DNA from: Phycicoccus avicenniae
Lineage (GTDB): Bacteria > Actinomycetota > Actinomycetes > Actinomycetales > Dermatophilaceae
Direction of reading: 5' to 3'
Length of the DNA stretch: 64,000 nucleotides
NCBI RefSeq assembly: GCF_018139485.1
Contig: NZ_JAGSNF010000019.1
Location: 1 to 64,000, forward strand
Part shown: positions 17,171 through 25,837 of the stretch, piece by piece
Layout of the letters: the number at the start of each line of letters is the position of its first letter
Numbering within the stretch: the first letter of the stretch is position 1
Translations under genes and position numbers: made by a program
The notes under the pieces: model-generated
Database searches by the model: none
What the model was told of the DNA's origin: nothing
What the model saw: the letters and a program-made list of their open reading frames with translations, nothing else

Positions 17171-19038
17171 GCACCCCCCAGCACGCCGCGGGCGCGCCCG
17201 CCACCGGCCGGCACGTCGCCGCCGCAGAGCCCGAACCCGGCGACGGCCGGATGACCCACCGCCAGATCGTGACGATCCTCGTCGGCCTCATGATGGGGAT
17301 GTTCCTCGCGGCCCTCGACCAGACGATCGTCGCGACCTCGATCCGCACCATCGCCGACGACCTCCAGGGCCTGGACCAGCAGGCCTGGGCGACGACCGCC
17401 TACCTCGTGACGGCGACGATCGTCACCCCGCTCTACGGCAAGCTCGGCGACATCTACGGCCGCAAGAACCTCTTCCTGTTCGCCATCTCGATCTTCGTCG
17501 TCGGCTCGGCGGCCGCCTCGTTCGCCGGCTCGATGTACGGCCTCGCGGCGTTCCGTGCCGTCCAGGGCCTCGGCGCCGGCGGCCTCATGTCGCTCGCCCT
17601 CGCGATCATCGGCGACATCGTCCCGCCGCGCGAGCGCGCCAAGTACCAGGGCTACTTCCTCGCCGTGTTCGGCACCTCGAGCGTCGCCGGGCCGGTCATC
17701 GGCGGCTTCTTCGCCGGGACCGACTCCATCCTCGGCATCACCGGTTGGCGCTGGGTCTTCCTCGTCAACGTCCCGATCGGCCTCGCCGCCCTCGTCGTCG
17801 TCTCCCGCACCCTCAAGCTCAGCCACCAGCGCCTGGACCACCGCATCGACTGGCTGGGCGCGACCCTCCTGTCGGCCGCGCTCGTGCCGCTGCTCGTCGT
17901 CCTCGAGCAGGGCCGCACGTGGGGCTGGGACTCCGGGCGCTCGATCGCTGCGTACGTCCTGTCGGCGCTCGCCGCCGCCGCCTTCGTGTGGCAGGAGACC
18001 CGGATGGGCGAGGAGGCGATCCTGCCGCTGCGGATCTTCCGCAACCGCACCGTCGGGGTCTCCTCGGCCGCCTCCGTCGTCATCGGCATCGCGATGTTCG
18101 GTGGGCTCGCCGCCCTGCCGCTCTACCTCCAGATCGTCAAGGGCTCGACCCCCACGGAGGCCGGCCTGCAGATGATCCCGCTCGTCGGCGGCATCATGAC
18201 CGGCTCCATCGTCTCCGGCCAGATCATCTCCCGCACCGGGCGCTACCGGATCTTCCCGGTCGTCGGCTCGGGGCTGCTCGTCCTCGGCCTCTTCGGCTTC
18301 CACTTCGTGTCCTACGACACCCCGCTGTGGCAGACGATGCTCGTCATGGCCGTCTTCGGCCTCGGCCTCGGCTTCAACTTCCAGCCGCTGACCCTCGCGG
18401 TGCAGAACGCCGTGCCGCCGCAGCAGATCGGCGTCGCGACGGCGACGGCGACCTTCACCCGGCAGATGGGCGGCACGATCGGGACCGCGGTCTTCCTGTC
18501 GATCCTCTTCTCCACCGTGCCGGACCGGATCGCGCAGGCCTTCGCGGCCAGCGGGTCCTCCCCGGAGTTCCAGGCCGCCGTCCGCGACGGCCTCCAGGCC
18601 CCGGCCGGGACGGTCGACAACCAGGTCGCGACGGCCATCCAGCAGGCCGCCCAGAGCGGGGACGGTGGGGCGACCGCGGCGAGCGGCGTGCTCAACGACT
18701 CCTCGTTCCTCTCCAGCCTCGACCCGGCGCTCGCCCGGCCGTTCCTCGTCGGCTTCTCCGACGCGATGGACCTCGTGTTCCTCGTCGGCGCCGCCGTCAT
18801 GGTCATCGGGTTCCTCATCATGCTGCGGCTGCCGAGCGTCGAGCTGCGCTCGGGGTCGGCCTACAGCGAGCGCGCCGAGGCCGCACGTGGCGCCTCCGCG
18901 GCGGCTCCGGCCGGCGAGCCCGCCACGGTCGCGTCGACGGCCCCGTCCGCCGACGAGCCCTCGAGGGAGGGCACCCGCGACCGGGCCGCCCCCGAGGAGC
19001 CGGCCGTCGAGGCGTCACCGGGGGTGCCGCGCGCCTGA
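17167..19038 (+). CDS. DHA2-family MFS drug exporter (EmrB/QacA type, 14 helices)
   Basis: Proton-driven multidrug exporter of 623 residues. The N-terminus shows GMFLAALDQTIVATSIRTIA (DHA2 motif D1), then GKLGDIYGRKNLFLF (motif A) and RAVQGLGAGGLMSLALAIIGDI. The repeat half and a 14-helix layout follow, with a cytoplasmic Ala/Ser/Pro-rich tail after residue 560. A large extracellular loop lies near residues 445-515. It is co-expressed with the MarR regulator and followed by a clear terminator. The substrate is not predictable. Confidence 0.92.
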   Translation: MSTPQHAAGAPATGRHVAAAEPEPGDGRMTHRQIVTILVGLMMGMFLAALDQTIVATSIRTIADDLQGLDQQAWATTAYLVTATIVTPLYGKLGDIYGRKNLFLFAISIFVVGSAAASFAGSMYGLAAFRAVQGLGAGGLMSLALAIIGDIVPPRERAKYQGYFLAVFGTSSVAGPVIGGFFAGTDSILGITGWRWVFLVNVPIGLAALVVVSRTLKLSHQRLDHRIDWLGATLLSAALVPLLVVLEQGRTWGWDSGRSIAAYVLSALAAAAFVWQETRMGEEAILPLRIFRNRTVGVSSAASVVIGIAMFGGLAALPLYLQIVKGSTPTEAGLQMIPLVGGIMTGSIVSGQIISRTGRYRIFPVVGSGLLVLGLFGFHFVSYDTPLWQTMLVMAVFGLGLGFNFQPLTLAVQNAVPPQQIGVATATATFTRQMGGTIGTAVFLSILFSTVPDRIAQAFAASGSSPEFQAAVRDGLQAPAGTVDNQVATAIQQAAQSGDGGATAASGVLNDSSFLSSLDPALARPFLVGFSDAMDLVFLVGAAVMVIGFLIMLRLPSVELRSGSAYSERAEAARGASAAAPAGEPATVASTAPSADEPSREGTRDRAAPEEPAVEASPGVPRA

Positions 19039-19066
19039 CCGGCGCCGCGACCTCCGCGGCAGCACC

Positions 19067-19104
19067 CGACGCCGGCCCCCGTCACGCGACGGGGGCCGGC
19101 GTCG
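19067..19104. terminator. Terminator hairpin after the MarR-MFS operon
   Basis: Perfect 17-bp arms (19067-19083 and 19088-19104) around the loop ACGC. It separates the MFS exporter from the converging second MFS gene. Confidence 0.85.
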
Positions 19105-19110
19105 TCGATG

Positions 19111-19176
19111 GCCCACCCGGCGGTGGGTGACGTACCCAGCGGGGGTGGCTCACCCGGCGGTGGGTGGCTCACCGGC
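19111..19176. repeat. Short repeated CACCCGGCGGTGGGTG dyads
   Basis: Two near-identical units (19112-19129 and 19150-19166), each itself a small inverted repeat (CCACC-CGGC-GGTGG), and a third partial unit (CACCGGCGG) fill the gap between terminator and convergent gene. They may add to termination; no other role is evident. Confidence 0.45.
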
Positions 19177-19187
19177 GGAGACGCGGG

Positions 19188-20501
19188 TCAGCCGACCGGG
19201 GCGGGGGTCCGCGTGCGGGCCGTGTCCGCGCGGTCCAGTGCGCGGTAGCGCACGGCGGCGAGGACGACGGCGACGAGCCCGGCGAGCACGGGGACGAGGT
19301 AGGCCCGCTGCGGGCCGAGCACCTCGACGGCCCAGCCGCCGACGGCGGACCCGGCGGCGATGCCGATGAGGATGCCGGTCACGGCGACCGCCATCCCCTC
19401 GGTCATGAGCGCCGGAGGGACGAGCCGCTGGGCCAGCGAGAGCCCGGTGATGAGCATCGGCGCCGTCGCGGAGCCGGCGACGAACATGACGACGGCGAGC
19501 TGCCACGTGCTCGTGACGAACAGGGCCGGGACCTCGAGGACGCACATGAGCGTCGCGGCGACGAGCAGCCGGCGGGTCAGTGGCCAGCGCACCCTCCGGC
19601 TGCCGACGACGACACCGGCGAGGGTGGAGCCGAGGGCGAACATCCCGAGGACGAGACTGGACAGGCTGCTGTTGCCCTGCGCCTCGGTGTACGCGACGGC
19701 GACGACCTCGTTGGCGCCGAAGATCATCCCGGTCATCGTGAGGACGAGCGCGACGACGAGGACGCCGGGCCACCGGACGGCGAGCCCGGCGGGGCGCTCC
19801 GCGTGCGGGAACACCGGCGGCTCGGTCGCCCGGGCGGAGAGGAAGACGAGCATCCCGACCGTGAAGAACGCGGTCGCGAGGAGCAGCCCCGCCTCCGGGA
19901 ACCACAACGTCGCCGTGAGCACCGCGAGGACCGGGCCGAGGACGAAGGACGCCTCGTCGGCGACCTGCTCGAACGACATCGCGGTGTGCAGGCGGTCCGG
20001 GTCGTCCCCGACCAGGTGCGCCCAGCGGGCCCGCGACATCGGTCCCGGCTCGGGCAGGAACGCGCTGACCGCGTAGAGGACGAAGAGGGTCCAGACCGGG
20101 GCGAGGGTCGCCGACGCGTAGGCCGTCGCGAGGCTGAAGAGGAGCGAGAGGCCGACGAACGGCAGGGCGACCCGGCGCTGGCCGTGCCGGTCGACGAGCC
20201 GGCCGAGCAGCGGCCCGGCGACGGCGAGCGCCGTGAGACCGACGGCGGAGACCGCCCCGGCGATCCCGTACGAGCCCTGGCGCTCGCTCACCATGACGAC
20301 GACCGCGACGCCGAACATCGCCCCGCCGACGCGGGCGACCATCGTGCCGGTCACGAACGGCACGACGCCGGGGACGCGGAACAGCGGGGCGTAGGCGGAC
20401 AACACGGCGTCTCCGTCGGACGGGCGCCACGGCAGGCGGCGCGGGTGGGTGCCGGCGGGGGCCGGCCCCTCATCCTCACGCCGCGTGACCCGCTCCGACA
20501 A
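19188..20501 (-). CDS. MFS transporter, 12-helix
   Basis: 437-residue major facilitator protein of unknown substrate. Features include PFVTGTMVARVGGAMFGVAV at the first helix, GPLLGRLVDRHGQRRVALPF (motif A) in the first half, and a mid-protein GANEVVAVAYTEAQGNSSLSS loop. Layout and length fit actinobacterial putative drug or metabolite exporters. The longest frame begins with TTG; an internal start is possible, since the first hydrophobic helix only begins near residue 45. Transcribed convergently to the DHA2 exporter and 27 bp downstream of the acyl-CoA dehydrogenase gene. Confidence 0.85.
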   Translation of the reverse strand: MSERVTRREDEGPAPAGTHPRRLPWRPSDGDAVLSAYAPLFRVPGVVPFVTGTMVARVGGAMFGVAVVVMVSERQGSYGIAGAVSAVGLTALAVAGPLLGRLVDRHGQRRVALPFVGLSLLFSLATAYASATLAPVWTLFVLYAVSAFLPEPGPMSRARWAHLVGDDPDRLHTAMSFEQVADEASFVLGPVLAVLTATLWFPEAGLLLATAFFTVGMLVFLSARATEPPVFPHAERPAGLAVRWPGVLVVALVLTMTGMIFGANEVVAVAYTEAQGNSSLSSLVLGMFALGSTLAGVVVGSRRVRWPLTRRLLVAATLMCVLEVPALFVTSTWQLAVVMFVAGSATAPMLITGLSLAQRLVPPALMTEGMAVAVTGILIGIAAGSAVGGWAVEVLGPQRAYLVPVLAGLVAVVLAAVRYRALDRADTARTRTPAPVG

Positions 20502-20528
20502 ACCGGTTCCGGGCGAGGGGTGCGGGGG

Positions 20529-21728
20529 TCAGCGGAAGGCGGACTCCCCGGTGAGCGCCTGGCCGATGACGAGGGTGTGCATCTCGACGGTGCCCTCGTA
20601 GGTGAGGACGGACTCGAGGTTGTTCGCGTGCCGCATCACGGGGTACTCGCCGCTGATCCCGTTCCCGCCGAGGACGGTCCGCGCGGTCCGGCAGATCTCG
20701 ATCGCCTTCGTCACGTTGTTGTACTTGCCGACCGAGACCTGCTCGGGGCGCAGGCCGACGGTGTCCTTGCGTCGGCCGAGGTGGAGGGCGAGCAGCCGTC
20801 CGAGCTGCAGCTCGGTCGACATGTGCGCGAGCTTGGCCTGGGTCAGCTGGAAGCCGGCGATCGGCCGGTCGAACTGGGTGCGCTCGGTCGAGTACCGGCG
20901 GGCCGCCTCGAGCGCGGTCCGGGCGGCGCCGAGGCAGCCCCAGATGATCCCGAACCGGGCCTCGGTGAGGCAGCCCAGCGGCCCCTTGAGGCCCCGGACC
21001 TCCGGCAGGACGGCGTCGGCGGGCAGCCGGACGCCCTCGAGGGTGAGCTCGGCCGTGACCGAGGCGCGCAGCGACATCTTGTGGGTGATCTCGTGCGCGG
21101 AGAACCCGGGGGTGTCCGTGGGGACGACGAAGCCGCGGATGCCGCCGTTCTCCTCCCCGGCGTTGGCCCAGACGACGGCGACGTCGGCGATCGTGCCGTT
21201 CGTGATCCACAGCTTGCCGCCGTCGAGCACCCAGTCCTCGCCGTCCTTGCGGGCGCGGGTGCGCATCGAGGCCGGGTCCGAGCCGTGGTCGGGCTCGGTG
21301 AGACCGAAGCAGCCGATGGCCTCACCGGTCGCCATCCGGGGCAGCCACTCCTGCTTCTGCTCCTCGCTGCCGTAGGCGTGGATCGCGTACATCGCGAGGC
21401 TGCCCTGGACCGAGACGAGGGAGCGGATGCCGGAGTCGCTCGCCTCGAGCTCGAGGCAGGCGAGGCCGTAGTCGACCGACGACATCCCCGCGCAGCCGTA
21501 GCCCTCGAGGTGCATCCCGAGCAGGCCGACCTTGCCGAACTCCAGCGCGAGGTCGCGGGCGGGCAGGTCGCCCTTCTCGTACCAGTCGACGACGTGCGGC
21601 TCGACGAGGTCGTCGCACACCTGGCGCACCGTCGAGCGGATGGCCCGCTCCTCGTCGGTGAGCATCGCGTCGACGTCGACGAGGTCGAGGGGGTCGGACG
21701 GGCGCTTCGGCATCGATGACGAGCTCAT
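20529..21728 (-). CDS. Acyl-CoA dehydrogenase, glutaryl-CoA dehydrogenase-like
   Basis: 399-residue flavoenzyme; sequence features favour glutaryl-CoA dehydrogenase (lysine/tryptophan degradation) over ordinary fatty acyl substrates. Signature 1 is CFGLTEPDHGSDPASM. The C-terminal block ARTVLGGNGISGEYPVMRH leads to catalytic Glu378 in TYEGTVEMHTLVIGQALTG, and EGT-x-x-x-H is the glutaryl-type arrangement. The FAD-binding KLWITNGTIADV and RTQFDRPIAGFQL motifs are present. The start at 21728 gives a Ser-rich leader; 21713 is also possible. Confidence 0.88.
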   Translation of the reverse strand: MSSSSMPKRPSDPLDLVDVDAMLTDEERAIRSTVRQVCDDLVEPHVVDWYEKGDLPARDLALEFGKVGLLGMHLEGYGCAGMSSVDYGLACLELEASDSGIRSLVSVQGSLAMYAIHAYGSEEQKQEWLPRMATGEAIGCFGLTEPDHGSDPASMRTRARKDGEDWVLDGGKLWITNGTIADVAVVWANAGEENGGIRGFVVPTDTPGFSAHEITHKMSLRASVTAELTLEGVRLPADAVLPEVRGLKGPLGCLTEARFGIIWGCLGAARTALEAARRYSTERTQFDRPIAGFQLTQAKLAHMSTELQLGRLLALHLGRRKDTVGLRPEQVSVGKYNNVTKAIEICRTARTVLGGNGISGEYPVMRHANNLESVLTYEGTVEMHTLVIGQALTGESAFR

Positions 21729-21854
21729 CGACCCATCATGCCCCGCCGGTCCCGTCCCCACCGTCGTGCGGGGAGCCCAACGCGGATGGTGCTCGCGGCC
21801 CGGCCTGGGTGGCGCGACTCGCCGTCCGCCAGGGCGGGACGTCGGCGCGTCACG

Positions 21855-22853
21855 TCACCGCAGGGCAGAGGCGTCGGCCGGCTCCGGCCGCTCCTGGCGG
21901 GTGCGGGTCGTGAGGAAGCCGATGCCCACCCCCACGAGGGCGAGGGCGGCCCCGACGAGGGTGCCGACACCGAGGTGCTCACCGAGCGCGGCGTCGATGA
22001 GCACGGAGCTGACGACCTGGCCGGCGATCGTGCAGAGCCCGAGGACCAGGACGCCGTGCACCTTGACGAGCGCCGCGGCGGCGGTGATGAAGAGCACCCC
22101 GACGAGGCCGCCGAGGTAGAGCCACCACGTGCCGGGCAGCCCGTCGATCCGCCCGGGGAGCAGCAGGGCGGCGAGCAGGAGCAGGACGAGGACGGTCGTC
22201 CCGACGGTGAAGTTGTTGAGCGCGGCGGCGATCGGCCCGGTCTCGTGCGACACCCGGCCGTTGACCGCCTGCTGGAAGGACGTCCCGGCCCCGGCGACGA
22301 GGGGCAGGAGCGCGAGCAGGGCGACGGCGAGCCCGATCCCGCCGGACCCACCGAGCCGGCCGGCGACGCTCACGACGACGGCGACGAGCGTGACGACGGC
22401 CCCGACGAGCCGGCCGCGGGTCACCGCCTGCCGCCCCGACGGGCCGAGGCCGAGGTGGTCGACGAGGGCGGCGGTGCTCGTCTGGCCGGCGACGACGGCG
22501 ACGGTGAAGAGCGCGACGCCGATCGTGCCGACGGTGATGCTCTGCGAGGCGACGAGCAGCGCTCCGGCCGCGCCGCCGACGAGCTGCCACCAGCGCAGCC
22601 GCCCGTCGCGGACGAGGCGCGGGACCGCGAAGAAGCCGCGGCGGACCCCGGGGCGCAGGGCGGCGACGACCGCGAGGACGACCAGCCCGGAGCCGAAGGA
22701 GATGACGGCCGCGAGGGCCCCGGACCGCAGGCCCTCGCCGAGCCGCCCGGCGAGGGTGCCGTTGATCTGGGACTGGACGGCGACGAGGGCGCCGACGCCC
22801 AGCATCGCGGGGATGGCGAGCACGTCGAGGCTGCGGCCGTCGGGTCGGGTCAC
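21855..22853 (-). CDS. DMT-superfamily transporter, DUF606/YdcZ type (two repeats)
   Basis: 332-residue integral membrane protein with about ten helices made of two DUF606 (YdcZ) units. The first begins LDVLAIPAMLGVGALVAVQS with QINGTLAGRLGEGLRSGALA, and the second contains SFQQAVNGRVSHETGPIAAA. The Q-x-x-x-N-G-x-L/V motif repeated in both halves is the family mark. Likely a small-molecule exporter. The GTG start was chosen by a GGAGG ribosome site 11 bases upstream; the longer frame is non-coding in character. Confidence 0.82.
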   Translation of the reverse strand: MTRPDGRSLDVLAIPAMLGVGALVAVQSQINGTLAGRLGEGLRSGALAAVISFGSGLVVLAVVAALRPGVRRGFFAVPRLVRDGRLRWWQLVGGAAGALLVASQSITVGTIGVALFTVAVVAGQTSTAALVDHLGLGPSGRQAVTRGRLVGAVVTLVAVVVSVAGRLGGSGGIGLAVALLALLPLVAGAGTSFQQAVNGRVSHETGPIAAALNNFTVGTTVLVLLLLAALLLPGRIDGLPGTWWLYLGGLVGVLFITAAAALVKVHGVLVLGLCTIAGQVVSSVLIDAALGEHLGVGTLVGAALALVGVGIGFLTTRTRQERPEPADASALR

Positions 22854-23159
22854 GGCGTCATCATCCTCCGCCGGGGTCGGGCGGGCGGCGCCGGGTCCTC
22901 GCCCCGGTCGACGAGGGTCCCGTCCCGGGGTCGCGGCGGTGCCGTGGTCCCGCCCTGGCGACGCGGCGAGGGACCCTGGCCACGCGGCGAGGGAACGGTG
23001 GCGGCCGTCGTCGCAGGTCAGGACCACGGGGCCGGGACGCACGAACACCCCGTCGGCCGCCCGCGTGGTGTTGGATCGGGCGGACAGGGCCGTGCGCCGC
23101 AGCACCGGCGCAGGGCCGGGCGCGAGCGTCCGGACCCGGCCCGCCCCGAGAGGACCCGC
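22854..23159. other. 306-bp divergent intergenic region with a 21-bp tandem duplication
   Basis: Lies between the starts of the DUF606 transporter and the YbdK-type gene. It contains two adjacent 21-bp copies (22955-22975 and 22976-22996) sharing CTGGC-ACGCGGCGAGGGA with two differences. No convincing -10/-35 pair, ORF or RNA gene is seen; GGTGTTGGAT near 23067 could belong to a promoter for the downstream gene. Confidence 0.5.
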
Positions 23160-24296
23160 ATGTCCGTCCGCACCGTCGGGGTCGAGGAGGAGCTGTTCCT
23201 CGTCGACCCCGAAACCCGCACGAGCTCACCCCGCTCGCCCGAGGTCCTCAAGCACTTCGCCCGCAACGAGCCCGAGGCCGACCCCGACGACCTCGGGGCG
23301 GAGCTGTTCAAGCACCAGCTGGAGACCCGCACCCCGCCGCACCGGTCGCTCGAGGACCTGCGCGCCGACCTCGTCCGCGGCCGTCGCCTCGCGGCGGAGT
23401 CGGCCGCGTCGGCCGGGCTCGTGACGATGGCGTCCGGCACCGTCCCGACGGCGGGACCCGACCCCCGCGTCACCGCCGACGACCGGTACCGCGACATGCT
23501 CGGCCGGTTCGGCGAGACCGCCCGCCCGCAGGGCACGTGCGGGATGCACGTCCACACCTGGGTCGCCTCACCGGAGGAGGGGGTGGCGGTCATCGACCAG
23601 GTCGTCCCGTGGTTGCCGGTCGTCCTCGCGACGACGGCGAACTCGCCGTTCTACCAGGGCCACGACACCTCCTACGCCTCGTGGCGCTCGCAGGTGTGGG
23701 CCCAGTGGCCGAGCGCCGGCCCGACCGAGCCCTTCGGCGACCTCGAGACCTACCGCAGGGTCAGCGCGTCGATGCGCGCCTCGGGCGCCGCCCGCGACGA
23801 CGGGATGCTCTACTTCGACGCCCGGCTCGCCGCCGACCACCCGACGGTCGAGGTGCGGATCAGCGACGTGTGCACCGACCCGGACAACGCCGTGCTCGTC
23901 GCGGCGCTCGTCCGGGCGCTCGTCACCCGGGCGGCGGCCCGCGCTGCCGCGGACGACGAGGAGCGCACCGCCGCGGGCCGGTCGGCCGACTACGTCTGGC
24001 GTGCGGAGCTGTTGCGCGCCGCCCAGTGGCGGGCCGCCCGGTACGCCCTCGCCGACCGCCTCCTCGACCCCGAGACCGGGGAGCCGGCGAAGGCGACCGA
24101 CGTCCTCGGCCGGCTGGTCGAGGTCGTCCGGGAGCCGCTCGAGGAGGCGGGGGACCTCGAGCTCGTCGAGGAGGGGGTCCGCCGGGTGTCCTCCGGCGCC
24201 GGCGCCGCCCGGCAGCGCGCCGCCTTCGAGCGGACCGGCGAGGTCGAGGGCGTCGTCGACGACCTCGTGGAGCGGACGAACGCCGTCTGGCGCTGA
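23160..24296 (+). CDS. Carboxylate-amine ligase YbdK family (glutamate-cysteine ligase GCS2)
   Basis: 378-residue ATP-dependent ligase of the GCS2 family. YbdK-type enzymes show weak gamma-glutamylcysteine synthetase activity; the physiological substrate is uncertain, and mycothiol-making actinomycetes do not need glutathione. Visible are the N-terminal GVEEELFLVDPET motif, TMASGTVP, the metal-binding QGTCGMHVHTWV around residue 120 and VEVRISDVCTDPDNAV near 230. No neighbour hints at the pathway. Confidence 0.85.
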   Translation: MSVRTVGVEEELFLVDPETRTSSPRSPEVLKHFARNEPEADPDDLGAELFKHQLETRTPPHRSLEDLRADLVRGRRLAAESAASAGLVTMASGTVPTAGPDPRVTADDRYRDMLGRFGETARPQGTCGMHVHTWVASPEEGVAVIDQVVPWLPVVLATTANSPFYQGHDTSYASWRSQVWAQWPSAGPTEPFGDLETYRRVSASMRASGAARDDGMLYFDARLAADHPTVEVRISDVCTDPDNAVLVAALVRALVTRAAARAAADDEERTAAGRSADYVWRAELLRAAQWRAARYALADRLLDPETGEPAKATDVLGRLVEVVREPLEEAGDLELVEEGVRRVSSGAGAARQRAAFERTGEVEGVVDDLVERTNAVWR

Positions 24297-24426
24297 CCGT
24301 GCCGCGGAGCGCCGCCCACGGGGCGGCGGGCGACCCCGCACCACGCTCCGACGACCCCCGGGGAGGGTGGGTGACCCGTCCGGACCGACGGGACGCGAGC
24401 GCCCACCGCCGTGGTTGGCTGCCGGT

Positions 24427-25383
24427 GTGACGACCCCGCTGCCGACCCGCGCCCTTCCCGTCGTCCCGGCCGCGGCCTTCGTCCTCGTCTGGTGCTCCGG
24501 GTACATCGCCGGGCCGGCGGCCGTCGAGGCGCTGGAGCCGTTCACCTCGCTCACCGTCCGCTTCGTCCTCGCGGCGCTCGTCACCGCGGTGCTCGCGAGG
24601 CGGCTGCGCGGTCCGATGCGGCTGCGGGGTGCCGTGCTCGGCCGGGTCGCGGTCGTCGGGCTGGCGATGAACGGCGCCGTCTTCGCGCTCATGTACCTCG
24701 CGTTCGACGCGGGGATGGGCGCCACGCTCGCCTCGTTGCTGCACGCCCTGAGCCCCGTGCTCACGGCGCTGCTCGCCGGGGTCGTCCTCCACGAGCGGCT
24801 GACCCGGGTCCAGGTCGCGGGCTTCGTCCTCGGCGTCGTCGGGGTGGTCCTCGTCCTCGGACCCGACGTCGACGAGGCGGGCGGACCGGTCGGCGTCGTG
24901 CTCGGGCTGCTCAGCCTGCTCGCCCTGAGCCTCGGGACCCTCGGGCAGCGCTGGTACGGCGCCGGGGTGCGGGACGTCGACACCGCACCCCCGGACCCGT
25001 GGTGGGCCGCGACGGTCCAGTTCGCCGTCTGCGTCCCGCCGCTCGGTCTGCTCGCGGTGCTCCTCGAGGGGGTGCACTCCGTCCCGGACGTGCGCCTCGG
25101 CGTCGTGTCGGTGCTGTGGCTGGCGCTCGTCAACTCGGTCGCCGGGCTGCTGCTGCTCGGCAGCCTCGTCCGCAGCGGTGGGGCCGGGGCGTCGGCGAGC
25201 CTGTTCTTCGTCTGCCCGCCGGTGACCGCGGTCCTCGCGTTCCTCTTCTTCGGCGACACCCTCGGCGTCCGCGAGGTCGCCGGCATCCTCGTCGCCACCG
25301 TCGGCGTCGCCGTCGCGACCGGGGTCGGACGTCGGTCGCGCGCGGATGTCGAGAACGTCCCGTCGGCTCCGTCCCAGGGGTGA
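24427..25383 (+). CDS. EamA-family (DMT) transporter
   Basis: 318-residue ten-helix permease of the drug/metabolite transporter superfamily, probably exporting amino acids or metabolites. It has two EamA repeats: the first with LVWCSGYIAGPAAVEALEP and LLHALSPVLTALLAGVVLHE, the second with LVNSVAGLLLLGSLVRSGGA and VTAVLAFLFFGDTLGVRE. The GTG at 24427 begins the protein directly before the first helix. Forty bases separate it from the YCII gene on the same strand. Confidence 0.87.
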   Translation: MTTPLPTRALPVVPAAAFVLVWCSGYIAGPAAVEALEPFTSLTVRFVLAALVTAVLARRLRGPMRLRGAVLGRVAVVGLAMNGAVFALMYLAFDAGMGATLASLLHALSPVLTALLAGVVLHERLTRVQVAGFVLGVVGVVLVLGPDVDEAGGPVGVVLGLLSLLALSLGTLGQRWYGAGVRDVDTAPPDPWWAATVQFAVCVPPLGLLAVLLEGVHSVPDVRLGVVSVLWLALVNSVAGLLLLGSLVRSGGAGASASLFFVCPPVTAVLAFLFFGDTLGVREVAGILVATVGVAVATGVGRRSRADVENVPSAPSQG

Positions 25384-25423
25384 GCGTGGCCAGAATGGGC
25401 CGCACGAGCAGAAGGAGTCACCG

Positions 25424-25837
25424 ATGGCCAAGTACCTGTTCCTCAAGCACTACGTGGGCGGCCCCGCGCCGGTGAACGACGTGCCGATGGACCGGTGGAC
25501 GCAGGAGGAGGTCGACGCGCACATCCGGTTCATGGACGACTTCGCCGACCGCCTCCGCGAGTCCGGCGAGTTCGTCGACGCCCAGGCCCTGTCCCCCGAC
25601 GGGATGTGGGTCCGGTTCGACGGCGAGGGGAAGCCGCCGGTCGTCGACGGCCCGTTCGCGGAGACGAAGGACCTCGTCGCCGGCTGGATGGTCGTCGACG
25701 TCGACAGCCGCGAACGGGCCGTCGAGCTCGCCGGTGAGCTGTCCGCCGCCCCCGCCGCCGGGGGCCGCCCGCTCGGCGAGTGGCTCGAGGTGCGCCCGTT
25801 CCTCGACGACCGGCCGAACGGGACGACCTCGGCGTGA
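25424..25837 (+). CDS. YCII-related (DGPF) domain protein
   Basis: 137-residue small ferredoxin-like fold protein. The N-terminus MAKYLFLKHYVGGP, the central DGMWVRFDGEGKPPVVDGPFAETKDLVAGWMVVDV and the C-terminal LEVRPFLDD are characteristic; DGPFAETK gives the DGPF name. Its TGA overlaps the GTG of the sigma factor (GTGA), and this YCII-ECF pairing is the hallmark of the ECF42 sigma group. The YCII protein may act with, or be a target of, that sigma factor (family context). GAAGGAG lies before the ATG. Confidence 0.9.
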   Translation: MAKYLFLKHYVGGPAPVNDVPMDRWTQEEVDAHIRFMDDFADRLRESGEFVDAQALSPDGMWVRFDGEGKPPVVDGPFAETKDLVAGWMVVDVDSRERAVELAGELSAAPAAGGRPLGEWLEVRPFLDDRPNGTTSA